Positions 7,501 through 16,224 of a stretch of 24,171 nt of DNA are shown piece after piece. The notes under the pieces are model-generated. The model was not told the origin of the DNA and ran no database searches. It saw nothing but the letters and a program-made list of their open reading frames with translations. The translations under genes and the position numbers were made by a program. The stretch lies in the NCBI GenBank assembly GCA_003427395.1, contig BFEA01000219.1:2250726-2274896 (forward strand), read 5' to 3'. How positions within the stretch are numbered: position 1 is the stretch's first letter; the number at the start of each line of letters is the position of its first letter. This stretch comes from Chara braunii (taxonomy: Eukaryota > Streptophyta > Charophyceae > Charales > Characeae).

Positions 7501-8463
7501 AGCTATGCACCTGTCTCAGGAGGAAGCCTCCTCCTCGCCCTGGTGGCGGGTGCGGCGGCCGTCCGTTTTGAGCAAATGCCTGCTCAAGAGTCCGTCACCC
7601 GCCTGATGGAAGTTCTTAGGAAGATATTCGGGCCGAAAGGCATAAAGGTGCCTTATCCGCTGCAAACGGTTTGCACCCGATGGGGAAGCGATCCGCTTTG
7701 TCTGGGTTCCTATTCGCATGTGGCCGTTGGTGCGTCTGGGGAGGATTACGACATCTTGGCGGAGAGCGTGGATGACTGCTTGTTCTTTGCTGGCGAGGCG
7801 ACGATACGGCGGTATCCTGCTACCATGCATGGCGCTTTCCTCAGCGGTCTGCGTGAGGCGGGAAACATAGCGAACACCGCCTTCGCATCTTCAGCGCCGG
7901 CTGAAGCAGAAGAGCGAGTCCCTTCCGATGTCCAGTCGTTTGCATCGACGCTCTGTGATCTGTTTGAGCAACCGGATGTGGAGTTTGGATGCTTTGGAGT
8001 GATATTCGATCCGCGCAGTATGGCAGCCGACTCCAGTGCACTTATTCGTGTGGTGGTTAGAGGAGGAGATCCTATGAAAGGTGTGAACGGCGGAGGGGGA
8101 GCTGCGAATGCGCAGGAAGAGCAGTTGCTACAGCTGCACTTGTATTCTGTGATTCTCAGGTGGCAAGCGATAGAGCTGAGAGAAGTCAAAGGTGGAGATA
8201 ATGTCAGACTCCATATACTGACAGAGAGGTATGGAGTGAAACTGGTGGGGAGGAGAGGGCTTGGCCCGACCGGCGACGCTTTGGTGGCAGCCGTTCGGAC
8301 TGCAAGAGCCACAAGGGCGGCTCGCAAGGCAGTTATAGCTGCAACAGCTGGACTTGGAGGGGGTGCGGGTCTTGCATCCACAGGAGGATCGGGGAAGGGG
8401 TCGTTTTCAAGCAGAGGTCCCTTTGATGCCCCAGGGTCCTTGTCGTTAGTGACCGCTGCGTGA
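4510..8463 (+). CDS. LDL1: LSD1-like lysine-specific histone demethylase (LDL/FLD family)
   Basis: Predicted nuclear FAD amine oxidase that removes methyl groups from mono- or dimethylated histone H3 lysine 4, a chromatin repressor role known for plant LDL1, LDL2 and FLD. The first ATG of the long frame, at 4510, has G at -3 and +4; the protein is 1,317 residues. Residues 1-335 are Ala/Ser/Pro-rich; about 336-582 are charged and Gly/Ser-rich with basic clusters KRRK (346-349) and KRKR (516-519). SWIRM spans about 583-668 (GFPVDS...YINFG). The amine oxidase domain, about 682-1121, has GAGLAG (686-691), the ribose-binding Glu 709, RPGGRV, the catalytic-type Lys 963 in LGFGLLNK, and FAGEA...YPATMHGAFLSG near 1093-1113. 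No Tower insert is present, as in plant homologues. A C-terminal segment, about 1138-1268 (LFEQPDVEFG...), matches the tail I recall in plant LDL proteins. The coding region is intron-free. Family certain; choice among LDL1, LDL2 and FLD less so. Confidence 0.95.
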   Translation: MAGCENGSAAAAAAGSEPGLMGTLAAGGDARAVASTGAVVGSGSPQPSMEMVGGSTGPSVPTAAVEPVAFLPTDRVNLTINSYPETASVNSRGVPPLSLRSCSVAAPAAENAGCTTSGYVGTATGAERPAVVVPAAGSVGGDLPLGVFTTSMDVEPSSTAMAVDDSTLSTPLKAVAAAARLSTDPASSPAPTSVSAATAADTAGPGADGVDPAASPPASGPSLLDVVALAAPSLANVAVVPGPRSTGDLAGACTTPSHTRDAAGSVALISDPQAASAARSAAHALAASAPPPVADTVVAVASIVAAAAAAAAAVPMQADGDVAASAPPPVTDAEVKVDKHDESRAKRRKSNNGLPLTPENEIVYLDDSEDESQHDSDDEVVFVEACVRRKGHKETRRGVPGKRGGRYSPRANSPRNAANLEKENMERGGTEGGRSGGTEAGRSGAEQGGESEGGRSGLRTNSGKKSGEREEKHNVKDGKDTNGSVSSRSVSSCDERRGQRSRGKDVSGGGLDGGGKRKRSGGKGRQGQSRSSSGESHQDSEAVENVGYAGTGSGLTAQSKGGVKRRNGAVKQMGRDGVVAVSMGFPVDSLMEEEIEAGMISTLHDSEQLAYISVRNHILARWRDDVTRFLTEDEVLKTLPAQHHSLVPATYKFLRMKGYINFGVAQALNQRPVPPLGIKKSVVVLGAGLAGLAAARQLLSFGLQVVVVEARQRPGGRVYTKRVEGSGRVAMADLGGSVLTGIQGNPLGVLARQLGFDLHKIRDNCPLFQPDGRPVDEELDVKVENQFNRLLDVANRWRERMESMAAQCVSLGTTLELLRDDYKIGKTPEEKQLFEWHLANLEYANAGLLSELSLAFWDQDDPYEMSGDHCFVPGGNVRLVSALAESLPIFYNSVVQNVKYGKEGVKVTCRPVGGDEPRVFEGDMVLCTIPLGVLKKRSIKFDPELPQRKLEAINKLGFGLLNKVVMLFPYTFWDEDLDTFGHLVEDPDQRGEFFLFYSYAPVSGGSLLLALVAGAAAVRFEQMPAQESVTRLMEVLRKIFGPKGIKVPYPLQTVCTRWGSDPLCLGSYSHVAVGASGEDYDILAESVDDCLFFAGEATIRRYPATMHGAFLSGLREAGNIANTAFASSAPAEAEERVPSDVQSFASTLCDLFEQPDVEFGCFGVIFDPRSMAADSSALIRVVVRGGDPMKGVNGGGGAANAQEEQLLQLHLYSVILRWQAIELREVKGGDNVRLHILTERYGVKLVGRRGLGPTGDALVAAVRTARATRAARKAVIAATAGLGGGAGLASTGGSGKGSFSSRGPFDAPGSLSLVTAA

Positions 8464-8697
8464 CGACCCCTTTGTGATGGCTATGGCCCTACTGGTTGGC
8501 GGCAGTCCGGAGTTCATGTGCCCTCTGTAATTGTATTACATGCTGATAAGAGAATGGGTTTGTCCTCGAGAGATTACGGTTGGCTAATGCGAAAGTCGCA
8601 TGGTATAGACATCGACCACAATGGGCGTGCAGGGCGGAGGTGTGTAGAAGAAAGATCCGGTCCACATGTCATGAATCAATCGACTGCCATTGAGGAT

Positions 8698-8700
<3 letters not shown>

Positions 8701-8735
<35 letters not shown>

Positions 8736-8788
8736 TTCTCTCTCTCTCTCTCTTTGTTCTCTCTCTCTCTCCCCCTCTCTCTCTCTTT

Positions 8789-8837
<49 letters not shown>

Positions 8838-8838
8838 N

Positions 8839-8922
<84 letters not shown>
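8701..8922. repeat. Long (CT)n microsatellite with one ambiguous base
   Basis: About 220 bp of CT with TTTGTT interruptions at three places in the first 90 bases, then nearly pure. Base 8838 is N, so the true repeat length may be collapsed or mis-assembled. Frames on both strands through it are artefacts. Confidence 0.97.
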
Positions 8923-8924
<2 letters not shown>

Positions 8925-9028
8925 ATGATGGTAAGGTGAGTGGCCTCCTTTCATTGCCCAGGCTGTGTGTTGTGTGTTTGATCGAGAGTCGATTGTATGT
9001 GTAACTTCCTGTGTCTGGCAGCCTCTGT

Positions 9029-9043
9029 AATAAATGCAATAAA
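9029..9043 (+). terminator. Twin AATAAA poly(A) signals
   Basis: AATAAA at 9029-9034 and again at 9038-9043, about 570 bases after the LDL stop codon. They are the best canonical near-upstream signals for that gene, though plant signals are loose and the repeat between them and the stop is unusual for a 3' UTR. Confidence 0.4.
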
Positions 9044-9257
9044 TGGCAGTGCTGTGAATGCAGCTGGCAATTAGGGTTTTAGATATTTAGACAATTTTTT
9101 TGCTATTTAGTATTTACAAGTGGTGAGACACAGCTGGTCAAATGGATTGATGGCATGCTTGGGATAGTTTGTTTCTCTCTTTACTTTGTCCACAAACTTA
9201 GAGTTGAGAATGGGAAGAAATATCAAGAAAGTCACTAGCTCAGGAAAGAAGGAAGGA

Positions 9258-9381
9258 GTCCTTCGGGACATCCGTTAAAAAAAATTGGAACGGCACAGAG
9301 AATGAAGGTTAATGTGCATGGCCTCAGCGCAAGGATGACACCCATAAATCGAGAAATAGTCCAATTAAAAAAAAAAAAAAA
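9258..9381 (+). pseudogene. U6 snRNA retropseudogene with poly-A tail
   Basis: Bases 9258-9366 follow U6 snRNA along its whole length: the 5' stem GTCCTTCGGGACATCCG, ATTGGAACG, the ACAGAGA box, CATGGCC, GCGCAAGGATGACAC, and AAATCGAGAAAT. Differences include extra A residues after the 5' stem, a rewritten stretch between ACAGAGA and CATGGCC that destroys the conserved AGC triad, and a lost C in the 5' stem. The natural terminal U run is replaced by about 15 A residues (9367-9381). No pol III upstream element or TATA stands 30 bases before it. These are marks of a processed, LINE-mobilised copy, not a working gene. Confidence 0.88.
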
Positions 9382-9851
9382 GGAATGAAGAAAGGTGAAG
9401 AAATTGAAAAAAAAAAAAAAAAACGTGATGAAGTTGGACTTGCCGCCGGTGGAATAGGAACCAGACTGATGCTCCCCAGAATGGACAAGAAGCCGGAACC
9501 ATAAACTTGTGTTTTTGGGAAACAAAAAAAAGCTGAAGAACATAGTCTAAAGCATTGAGCGCATGTTGGCTGAATGAATGGTTGGCATCTATCTACGTCT
9601 ACAATACTATAGAAACCGCTACGACGTCAACAACGCTCAACGCATATGCTCATGTACTCATGTATTCAAGGGACGCTGGACCCGATTTCCAGCAGGTGAT
9701 GCTCCCCACCAATAGACGGAGCGACCACCAGCTGGCCTACTACGGAGGGCTGCTCTTATCATCCCCCCTTGCAGACCTGCTCAGGCCTTAATATAGTATA
9801 TATTTAAAGAAAGAAAGAGGAAAAAAGAAAGAAACCGCTAGTGGACACAAG
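9382..9851. other. Intergenic, no recognisable gene
   Basis: Includes a second A18 tract near 9405-9423 shortly after the U6 copy, which may be another retroposed tail or slippage. The short frame 9555-9791 has no recognisable domain. Confidence 0.4.
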
Positions 9852-9960
9852 GAACGGCCTATATTCCAGGCCAGTCCCTCTTGCAGACGGCGCTGATCTC
9901 TCCCCGATGAGAAAAAGTTCCCCATCCGCAATAGTGATGGGCCTGGAATCTGGGCCGTTC
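9852..9960. repeat. Inverted repeat, 21-bp arms
   Basis: Arms 9852-9872 and 9940-9960 are reverse complements with two mismatches (GAACGGCCTATATTCCAGGCC on the left). The 67-base spacer contains one copy of the direct repeat TCTCCCCGATGAGAAAAAG. A perfect short palindrome, GTTCACGCGAAC, follows immediately. Possibly the end of a small transposon. Confidence 0.6.
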
Positions 9961-10246
9961 ACGCGAACGGTACCTTTTCTCCCCGATGAGAAAAAGTTTC
10001 CCGCAGCCGGTAAAGGCCCACCGTCAAATGCTCGCCCAGTATCGGCGCTTCGGGCCTTGCTGCACTACTCTCCAAATGTGCCAAAGAGACTGAATCCTCC
10101 GCTCGAACATGGAAAGATACATTGCTACATTTTTCAGCTGTTTGTTTTCCGCAGCCGGTACCAGTGCACCGTCCAACACCTGCTCAGTACCCGCCCGGCT
10201 CCAGCTAACGAGACTGAATCCTGTGCTGGAACATGTGGAAAGTAGT
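9900..10246. repeat. Nested imperfect direct repeats
   Basis: CTCCCCGATGAGAAAAAGTT occurs at 9900-9919 and 9979-9998. A longer imperfect pair follows: 9988-10110 and 10144-10246 both run from CCGCAGCCGGTA through CACCGTC, GAGACTGAATCC and GAACATG. The two longer copies are well diverged. No coding frame is supported. Confidence 0.6.
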
Positions 10247-10432
10247 GAGCGAGGCCCTTGGTGTCTACCGACCGCCCAGCTTTTCTGACCTGTTTTCATT
10301 TAATTCTTTTTCGGGGTTTCTGTGGGCGGGCCGTACATCAGTTGGGCTACCTGCCAGCGACCTACCCGAACGCCCTGCGACCTACCTGCCTGCCCTGGCG
10401 GACCATACTGCGCCGTCTGCTACTGTAGCGCT

Positions 10433-10459
10433 CCTTCTCTCTCTCTCTCTCTCTCACTC

Positions 10460-10503
<44 letters not shown>
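10433..10503. repeat. (CT)n microsatellite
   Basis: Pure CT apart from two CACT interruptions near 10455-10463. It is immediately followed by the decayed GTGAACTTGGTGCTT tandem array. Confidence 0.96.
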
Positions 10504-10508
<5 letters not shown>

Positions 10509-11240
10509 GCTACGTGAACCTGTGAGCCTTTTGTGCTATGTGAACTTGGTGCTTGGGGCTTGGTGGTATGTGTACTCGGTGCTTTGTGCTTTCCGAACTC
10601 GGTGGTAAGTGCTCTGTGACTTGGTTCTTGGTGATACATGAACTTGGTGATTGCTGCGTGGTGCAACGGGAACTCGGTGGTTGGTGCTACATGAACTCGG
10701 TGCTTTGTGCTTTGTGAACTTGGTGCTTGGTGCTACGTGAACTTGGTGCTTCATGCTTTTGTGTATTCGGTGCTTCGTGAACTCGGTGCTTCGTGCTAGG
10801 TGCTTCATAAATTGGTGGGGCGTGCTTCGAGCCGCGTCTTACGTCCTCTTTATCTCTCTCTCTCTCCTCGCTCTGCTGCGCACTATGCGAACTTGGTGGT
10901 GCATGCTTCGGGAATTTGTGCTTATGTGAACTCGGTGCTTCATTCTTCGTGAATTGGAGCCGTGAATTGGTGCTTGGTGCTTCGTGAATTGGTGGTTCGT
11001 GGTTTGTGGATTGGTGGCTCGTGCTGCGTGAATTTATGTTTTGTGGTTCATGGATCTGTGCTTCGTGCTTCGTGAATTGGTGGTTCATGCTTTGTGCTTC
11101 GGTGCAGCTTGATCCGGTGCAACTTTAATTTGCCATCGGGCATCGTGGATCGGTTGTCCGTGCTTGTGGACTTGGTGCAACTTGAATGGACGCCGTGCTT
11201 CGTGGAATTGGCTGCCTGATGCTCGGGCTTGAGCGTTTGG
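10504..11240. repeat. Decayed tandem array of ~20-25-bp GTGAACTTGGTGCTTxGTGCT units
   Basis: The words GTGAACTYGGTG, GGTGCTT and TCGTGCT recur throughout in one direction with heavy substitution and length change. Frames on the minus strand (10536-10808, 10687-11088) translate to Ser-Thr-Lys-His-Ala-Pro repeats and reflect the DNA repeat. Nothing suggests a translated gene. A short CT run interrupts at about 10850-10865. Confidence 0.8.
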
Positions 11241-12232
11241 CTACTTTCGTGAACTTCAATGTCGGTTGTTACATGCACAGATATGTGATGTTCGTAATAA
11301 CCGAGGAACTGCAGTGTGATAAAAAGGACTGAAATGGACAATGCGGTGAGAGTAGAATCTCGACAGACAATGTGCATTCTCATACATACAAAAGTGCTGA
11401 ACAGCGCAGGGAAGACTTAGATACAAAGACTGACCTGACAAGGACTGACCTCACACACGTAGTACAAGTAGCGAAGCAGAATGCTAGAATACCAATCACG
11501 AGCCCAATCAATGTTTGAACTCAGACTAAACATGCATCGTATCCCTCACCAGGTGTGAAGGAGCCTGGCGCTGCACACAGGGAGAAAGCGCCAGGTCCAG
11601 ACATACACAGACGAAGAGGTAAGGACCAGACGANAGGAGGGGGGGAGAGATGGGAGTGTCGTTAACACCAAGTCTTGGTCACCAGTCCCAAATAACCCCT
11701 CGTTGCCATGTCTGAAGTCCCCAAAAGTCGAGTCTGGATCCGATATCACCAACCCCGGTATCTCTTCTCTCGCAGTCTGCAAATGCAGTGAAGTCAGGGG
11801 TTGAGAGGGAGAGGAGGAGATGGTGGACTGAGAAGAAGAGGAAGAAGAACCCTCTCTCTCTCACTGTTACGAACCAGGTACTAACCTGTGATGTGGCGCT
11901 GTGCTGCAGGTAACTCGAAGACGAAGCTGGAGCAACGGCGCTGCAGGTAGGTACTCCTGGCCTCTGCCCAAGCTCTCTCTCTCTCTCTCTACCACTATCC
12001 TAGCTATGGTGCCCAGCGCTGAAGACTACAAGATAACGCTACTACTACTCTAACGCAGCGCTCCCTCCAGAGTGCTGCTCCCGAATCCTGAAGAGTACAA
12101 CTGCCGAACTGCTCTTTTTCTTGCGGGGCGGGCCAGTCCTTTATAGTGCTGGCCCGTGCCGGAGGCTGGCCGTGCCAATGCCCTATGCATAGGAGGCCGC
12201 TCTTGCCAATGCCTCCCTGGCCTAGACCCTGC
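11241..12232. other. Intergenic, no recognisable gene
   Basis: Contains an ambiguous base at 11634, a 9-bp hairpin CCTGGCGCT/AGCGCCAGG (about 11563-11596), a small CT run near 11970-11990, and no supported coding frame. Short minus-strand frames in 11546-11864 have no recognisable domain. Confidence 0.4.
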
Positions 12233-12363
12233 GGAAGCTTCCAGGCAAGAGCCTGGAAGTTTCCCTGTAGGGAAACAGGCTGGGGCCTGTAGGCCCTGTC
12301 AGAAGGAAGCTTCCAGGCAAGAGCCTGGAAGTTTCCCTGTAGGGAAACAGGTTGGGGCCTGTA
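12233..12363. repeat. 72-bp tandem duplication carrying two hairpins per unit
   Basis: Bases 12233-12291 recur at 12305-12363 with one substitution, an offset of 72. Each unit has a 9-bp stem, CTTCCAGGC-AAGA-GCCTGGAAG, then an 8-bp stem, GTTTCCCT-GT-AGGGAAAC. The near identity of copies points to recent duplication. Confidence 0.9.
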
Positions 12364-12547
12364 CAGCATGTAACAGTTGGAGGCTTCGTCGACACTGCTG
12401 AATCAAGCGAGTGTCCGGATCTACCTACCCTCCAGCCCACACCTCCAGTCCACACTTCCAGCCCACACCTCCAGCCCACACCTCCGACCCCTTAAAAAAA
12501 TTAAAAAAGAACATTCACTTGTATTAATTTCAGCTTCTTTTCCCGTT

Positions 12548-12860
<313 letters not shown>

Positions 12861-12861
<1 letters not shown>

Positions 12862-13675
12862 GGTGCCACGCTGTCCACTGTCTTTCTGACACGTGCTGCT
12901 CCGTCTCGTCTTTCGTTTTTGCCTCTCAGGAAATCCTCCAAGATGCACGCCCGGCATTGTGGCTCCCACGGCGACGCTCCTTACAACAACTGGCCCGGCG
13001 AACAGCAACTGCCAAGCAGATTGATTGTTTCATTCATACAGTACAAGACTTGTCAAACCACCAGTACCTACCCGTTGGTTTGGCCGTTGCCGTTAACGCG
13101 GTAGCCGAATCGGTCTGCCCCTCGGGTCCATATTCATTTGACCCCCCGGGGGTTACGAAAACTGCGGTAGGTACTGGTCGTCAGTTGCACTCTTTACAGT
13201 CGAAGGCTGCTTCCAACACCTCCCCACTGCCAGTCGTCAATTAGGCCCATCAAACTTATACTGATCCACATACACACATGCCCTTGCACACCTATTGATC
13301 GGTTGGAGAGTCTAAAAGTCAACACGTAAGGGCAAGTGCATGTGTGCTTACGTACCTTTCTCGTTATGTTTGGTGGCATACATACAAGATCGGTTGGTCC
13401 CAAACATATTGAGAGAAGACACCAAACAAACTCAGCATCGGGACCTTGATAATTCAAAGCAGTCGTCGTATGAACCTGCCCGGAATGCCTGCATCATACG
13501 ACACCGGTTTCCCATTAAAAAATAAAAAAGAAAGAGATCAACAGGACAATAGACAGCATTTTCTTGGATGTTTCAGAGTGTTCAGACTGCAACTTTGTGG
13601 TTCCATACAGATCACAAAACGAAAATGATAGCGAGAAAGGTAACGGCGTTTCAAACGAAACAACAGTAAAGGAAG
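12861..13675. other. Intergenic, no recognisable gene
   Basis: The plus-strand frame continuing from the GA repeat to 13244 has ordinary-looking composition after 12880 but no recognisable domain. An imperfect 17-bp inverted pair lies near 13269-13286 and 13331-13350. No element boundary is visible. Confidence 0.4.
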
Positions 13676-13702
13676 GGGGGGGGGGTGGGGGGGGGGGGGG
13701 GT
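13676..13702. repeat. Poly-G tract
   Basis: Two G runs of about 10 and 15 separated by a T. It could form a G-quadruplex on the plus strand. Such runs are also prone to sequencing error. Confidence 0.9.
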
Positions 13703-14091
13703 TTGGGGGTATTCCCAGTGTTCCCACCTTGTTTTTTTTTATTATTATTTTTTTTCTGCGGGGTGGTATTCCCTCCTGTTTTCTTGCCAGCGGATGTCTG
13801 TTTGCCGTCATGTTCTTCTTTTTCTTATTGTGAAAGAAGCGGGAAATGATAGGACACTTCATTGTGCTTTTTCTTTGTTTGTGTTTTTTTTTCTTTTCTC
13901 AGTTTTCTGTTTTCGCCGGCGAAGCTGCGACGGGTCATCTACTAGGGACATGGCAAATGGTGATGAACGGATTCCTAAGTTTGGGAGGCCTGAGGGGATG
14001 CTTACGGGGCTTTGGGACTCTGCGAAGTACCATACATTGTACAGGTACAGGTGTTTTCAAAAGGGTATCCTACTATCCGTATTAAAAAGGC
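13703..14091. other. Pyrimidine-rich stretch with a possible orphan exon
   Basis: A T-rich tract ending TTTTCTCAG at about 13901 resembles a splice acceptor. It is followed by an ATG at 13949 whose frame runs about 31 codons (MANGDERIPKFGRP...) to an ACAG|GTACAG donor-like site near 14042. I recognise no domain. It may be a fragment of a gene or chance. Confidence 0.2.
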
Positions 14092-14200
14092 ATACCTTTC
14101 TCGGCCTTTTGGCTAAGTAAGATCAAGTGTGGTAGCTGTCCTGATCAATTTCATATCTGATTCGTGGTTCGTAGGGCCACATAAAAAGAAAAGAAAAAGG
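14092..14200 (+). pseudogene. U2 snRNA retropseudogene, 3'-truncated, A-rich tail
   Basis: Starting at 14092 the sequence matches the U2 5' end (ATACCTTTCTCGGCCTTTTG, then GCTAAG), then ATCAAGTGT and ATATCTGAT. It contains a 4-base TAAG insertion after GGCTAAG, and the branch-point pairing box GTAGTA reads GTGGTA. Similarity stops after stem IIb at about 14182; the Sm site and 3' half of a normal U2 are missing. An A-rich tail (AAAAAGAAAAGAAAAAGG) follows. AAAAAGGCATAC before and AAAAAGGTATAC after may be a target-site duplication, though the left copy overlaps the U2 start. A processed, non-functional copy is the best reading. Confidence 0.88.
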
Positions 14201-14277
14201 TATACGTATGACGTCATGACTTGTACATATGCAGCCACTGCGTAGCCTACCAAATGTCATACGGGTGGGGAGGGCCC

Positions 14278-14442
14278 TTTTTTTTTTTTTGAAAGGGAGA
14301 CAGCCTTGAGATAGCGTCGCGAAACTGACCGGTCCCAGGTAATTCAGGATTTTTTTTGTTTATCTGGCTGCATCTGGATTCGAACTCAGGTCTGCATTTC
14401 AACAGTTTATGAGTGTACCAACCGAGTCGAGCGAGTTGGTTA
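14278..14442 (-). mobile_element. tRNA-derived SINE (fuller copy)
   Basis: On the minus strand the head (about 14442 down to 14376) reads like a degenerate tRNA: an A-box-like CTCGACTCGGTTGGTAC, then B-box GAGTTCGAATCC (complement of 14376-14387). A body of about 80 bases follows and ends in an A13 tail (plus-strand T at 14278-14290). The body and B-box match the truncated copy at 3341-3472. The tRNA arms do not pair well, so it is not a working tRNA gene. Confidence 0.78.
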
Positions 14443-14784
14443 CTTTTTGGTGATTTCATTTGCTGCGTTTTCTTTTTCGACTGGTGCCAACCAGTTGGAT
14501 CTCTCTTTTTTGTTTGTTTGTTTGTTTGTTTGTTTGTTTGTTTGTTTTCTTGTTTTGGAGGTTTCAGTTGAGCAGACTGACTTCTGGAGATAGCCTCAGT
14601 GTGCCGATTCCCCCAGCTGTGAAGGCTGATGTAAAGGGAGGGTTACTTCTTAGAGAAGAGGTTAACAGAGTCCTAAATTTTCAGGGCAGGGCTTTTTCAG
14701 GGTCATTATAACAAGCGTCCCACACCTTTTAAACCACAAGTACACGGCCCCAGTAGTATGGATTACGTACGTCTGGCCCTAAGC
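14443..14784. repeat. (TTTG)n microsatellite and unassigned flank
   Basis: A TTTG run of about ten units covers 14508-14546. The rest, including frame 14460-14711, holds no recognisable gene. Confidence 0.6.
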
Positions 14785-14865
14785 CCTCCTCCTTGCAACC
14801 ACAGATTCAAACCGGCGACCTCGGCCTCAAGAGCCAAGTCTCTTAACCACTACAGCCAGGACACG
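14785..14865 (-). mobile_element. tRNA-like SINE head, second type
   Basis: The minus strand has an A-box-like TGGCTGTAGTGGTTAAGAG and a B-box-like GGTTTGAATCTG about 35 bases apart, with a possible anticodon stem TTGGC/GCCGA between them. The AGTGGTTAAG word is typical of Leu or Ser tRNAs. Acceptor and T stems do not close, so this is a tRNA-derived repeat head and not a gene. Its 3' body would run toward 14700, but I cannot fix its end. Confidence 0.5.
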
Positions 14866-15749
14866 GTGTTCAAAAGTGGAATCGTACCGGTCGTGATCTC
14901 CACCCCACCCCCTGCAAGGCCGTACTGTCCAACTCAACACTCACCACGCACAGCACCCATGGACACGGCAATTCTCGTACACTTCACTCTGTAGTCAGCA
15001 TGTAACCCCCACTGGTACTCTTACCCACTCACTCAGACGGGACTTATCAGTCTTGCAGTCCTAAACTTGTCGCCGCAAGAAAACGGGGCCGAATCGTCAA
15101 ACGAGGCCGAAACGTCAAATGCGTGCCAAAAATAAAGCTGTCAGAAAATTCTTCAAAATATATATGCGATAGAAGACATTATTGTGAACAACTTTTGCCT
15201 TGGACAGAAAGTGGCTCTGAACAACTGGGAGGGCTCTGATCATTCAGGCTTGAAAGGCAGGGGCGGGCGTGAGATCTGGTCTGGCTAGAGGTGTTTGCCG
15301 AACTGGCAGGCACCTAAGATGAGTAGGGGTTGTCAGCGCGTGGGCGCTCTTGGGGCCCAGCAAAAATCGCTGGCATGTGAGAGATCCCGGGGGGTTGCTG
15401 TCCTGTGGAGAACCGCAGAGCCGATTTTTTTTGGGGCAATTGGCAGGTTCTTTCAGTTGGGTGTAATGTACTGGCACGGCGATTTGGTTCCGTTCGCACC
15501 TTAGGTGTTACCCGTGGAGATTATGTGGCGGCGGGAATTGTCATTGCAGGCACACCCAAGTATAAGCACATAGTGGTTCGATTGTGACTCAGAGCGGCAT
15601 ACCGACATGGTGCCACTGTTAAATGCATGTGGCCCGAATCATGGCCAAAGCCAGAAAGCCATTGAAGCAATGAAACACTTGACGCGTATTGAGACCCACC
15701 TGGAATAGTTCTATCCCTCTTTCTTTTTTTTTCCTTTTTTTTTTCCCTT
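14866..15749. other. Intergenic, no recognisable gene
   Basis: Mixed-composition sequence with short frames only and a T/C-rich tract from 15717 to 15747 leading into the next MITE. Nothing here can be named. Confidence 0.4.
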
Positions 15750-16095
15750 AAGTTGAGTCTGTTGAGATTTATGCCGAGATGCCCCTGAAAGATGTGGGTA
15801 GAGCGGAATGCCCTTTTGGGCCGAAATCTTTGTGTTGTGCCCCTGTCAGGCGGGTGTGCAATTTGCAATTTGGACCTCGCCGTTTGGGCCTTGGCCTTTT
15901 GCAATAGCGCCTAGGAAAAAGGTGGCAAGTACTGGGGCATTTCGCAAAGTTGGACGGTACCTGGTAGGGGTATGTTGCGAAGATGGGGGTCCCATAGGCG
16001 CCAGGGGTATTTCACAAAATAGTATTCTTTTTGTCAGAGGGGCATTCTGCTCTACCCACATCTTTTAGGGGCATTTTGGCATATATCTCAACTTA
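15750..16095. mobile_element. MITE-like element with ~55-bp TIRs (copy 2)
   Basis: Left 15761-15815 and right 16040-16092 are reverse complements at roughly nine in ten positions. They share GTTGAGAT, TATGCC, ATGCCCCT and AAAGATGTGGGTAGAGC. AAGTTGAG at 15750 and CTCAACTT ending 16094 may mark the true tips, with a small duplication inside the left end. The interior has further GGGGCATTT/GGGGTATTT phrases and no transposase. The ATGCCCCTRAAA tip motif is shared with the element at 2681-3046. Confidence 0.8.
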
Positions 16096-16224
16096 TGGGG
16101 GTATTTTGCAAATTATCCCTCTGATTTATATTTCTCTGATCATTGTCATCTTCTGAATAGTTCTTTGCTGACACGTCTTGGCGTTGGCTACATGAACACT
16201 CGACACTGGATCAGGAAGGGCTCG

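Larger units (their letters stand above)
8464..9047 (+). other. Putative 3' UTR / downstream flank of LDL
   Basis: Between the stop codon and the AATAAA hexamers there is no gene. TGTAATTGTATTA at 8526-8538 resembles a plant far-upstream poly(A) element, which would favour an early cleavage site before the CT tract. The hexamers at 9029-9043 would include the CT tract in the transcript. Confidence 0.4.

Noticed and set aside
7746-8381. 211-codon minus-strand frame opposite the LDL 3' end
   Set aside because: It lies entirely antisense to a conserved coding region and has no recognisable domain; its openness follows from codon bias on the sense strand.
8584-9039. Arg-Glu or Ser-Leu rich proteins across CT/GA tracts (also at 1, 1.8, 10.4 and 12.5 kb)
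   Set aside because: Any dinucleotide repeat is open in all frames; these frames have no other coding support.
10536-11088. Repetitive secreted or structural protein on the minus strand
   Set aside because: The frames shift with the DNA repeat's indels, no signal peptide or consistent unit is maintained, and the composition follows the decayed DNA repeat.
14785-14865. Functional Leu or Ser tRNA gene
   Set aside because: A- and B-box-like words are present, but the acceptor and T stems do not pair and position 33 is not T.
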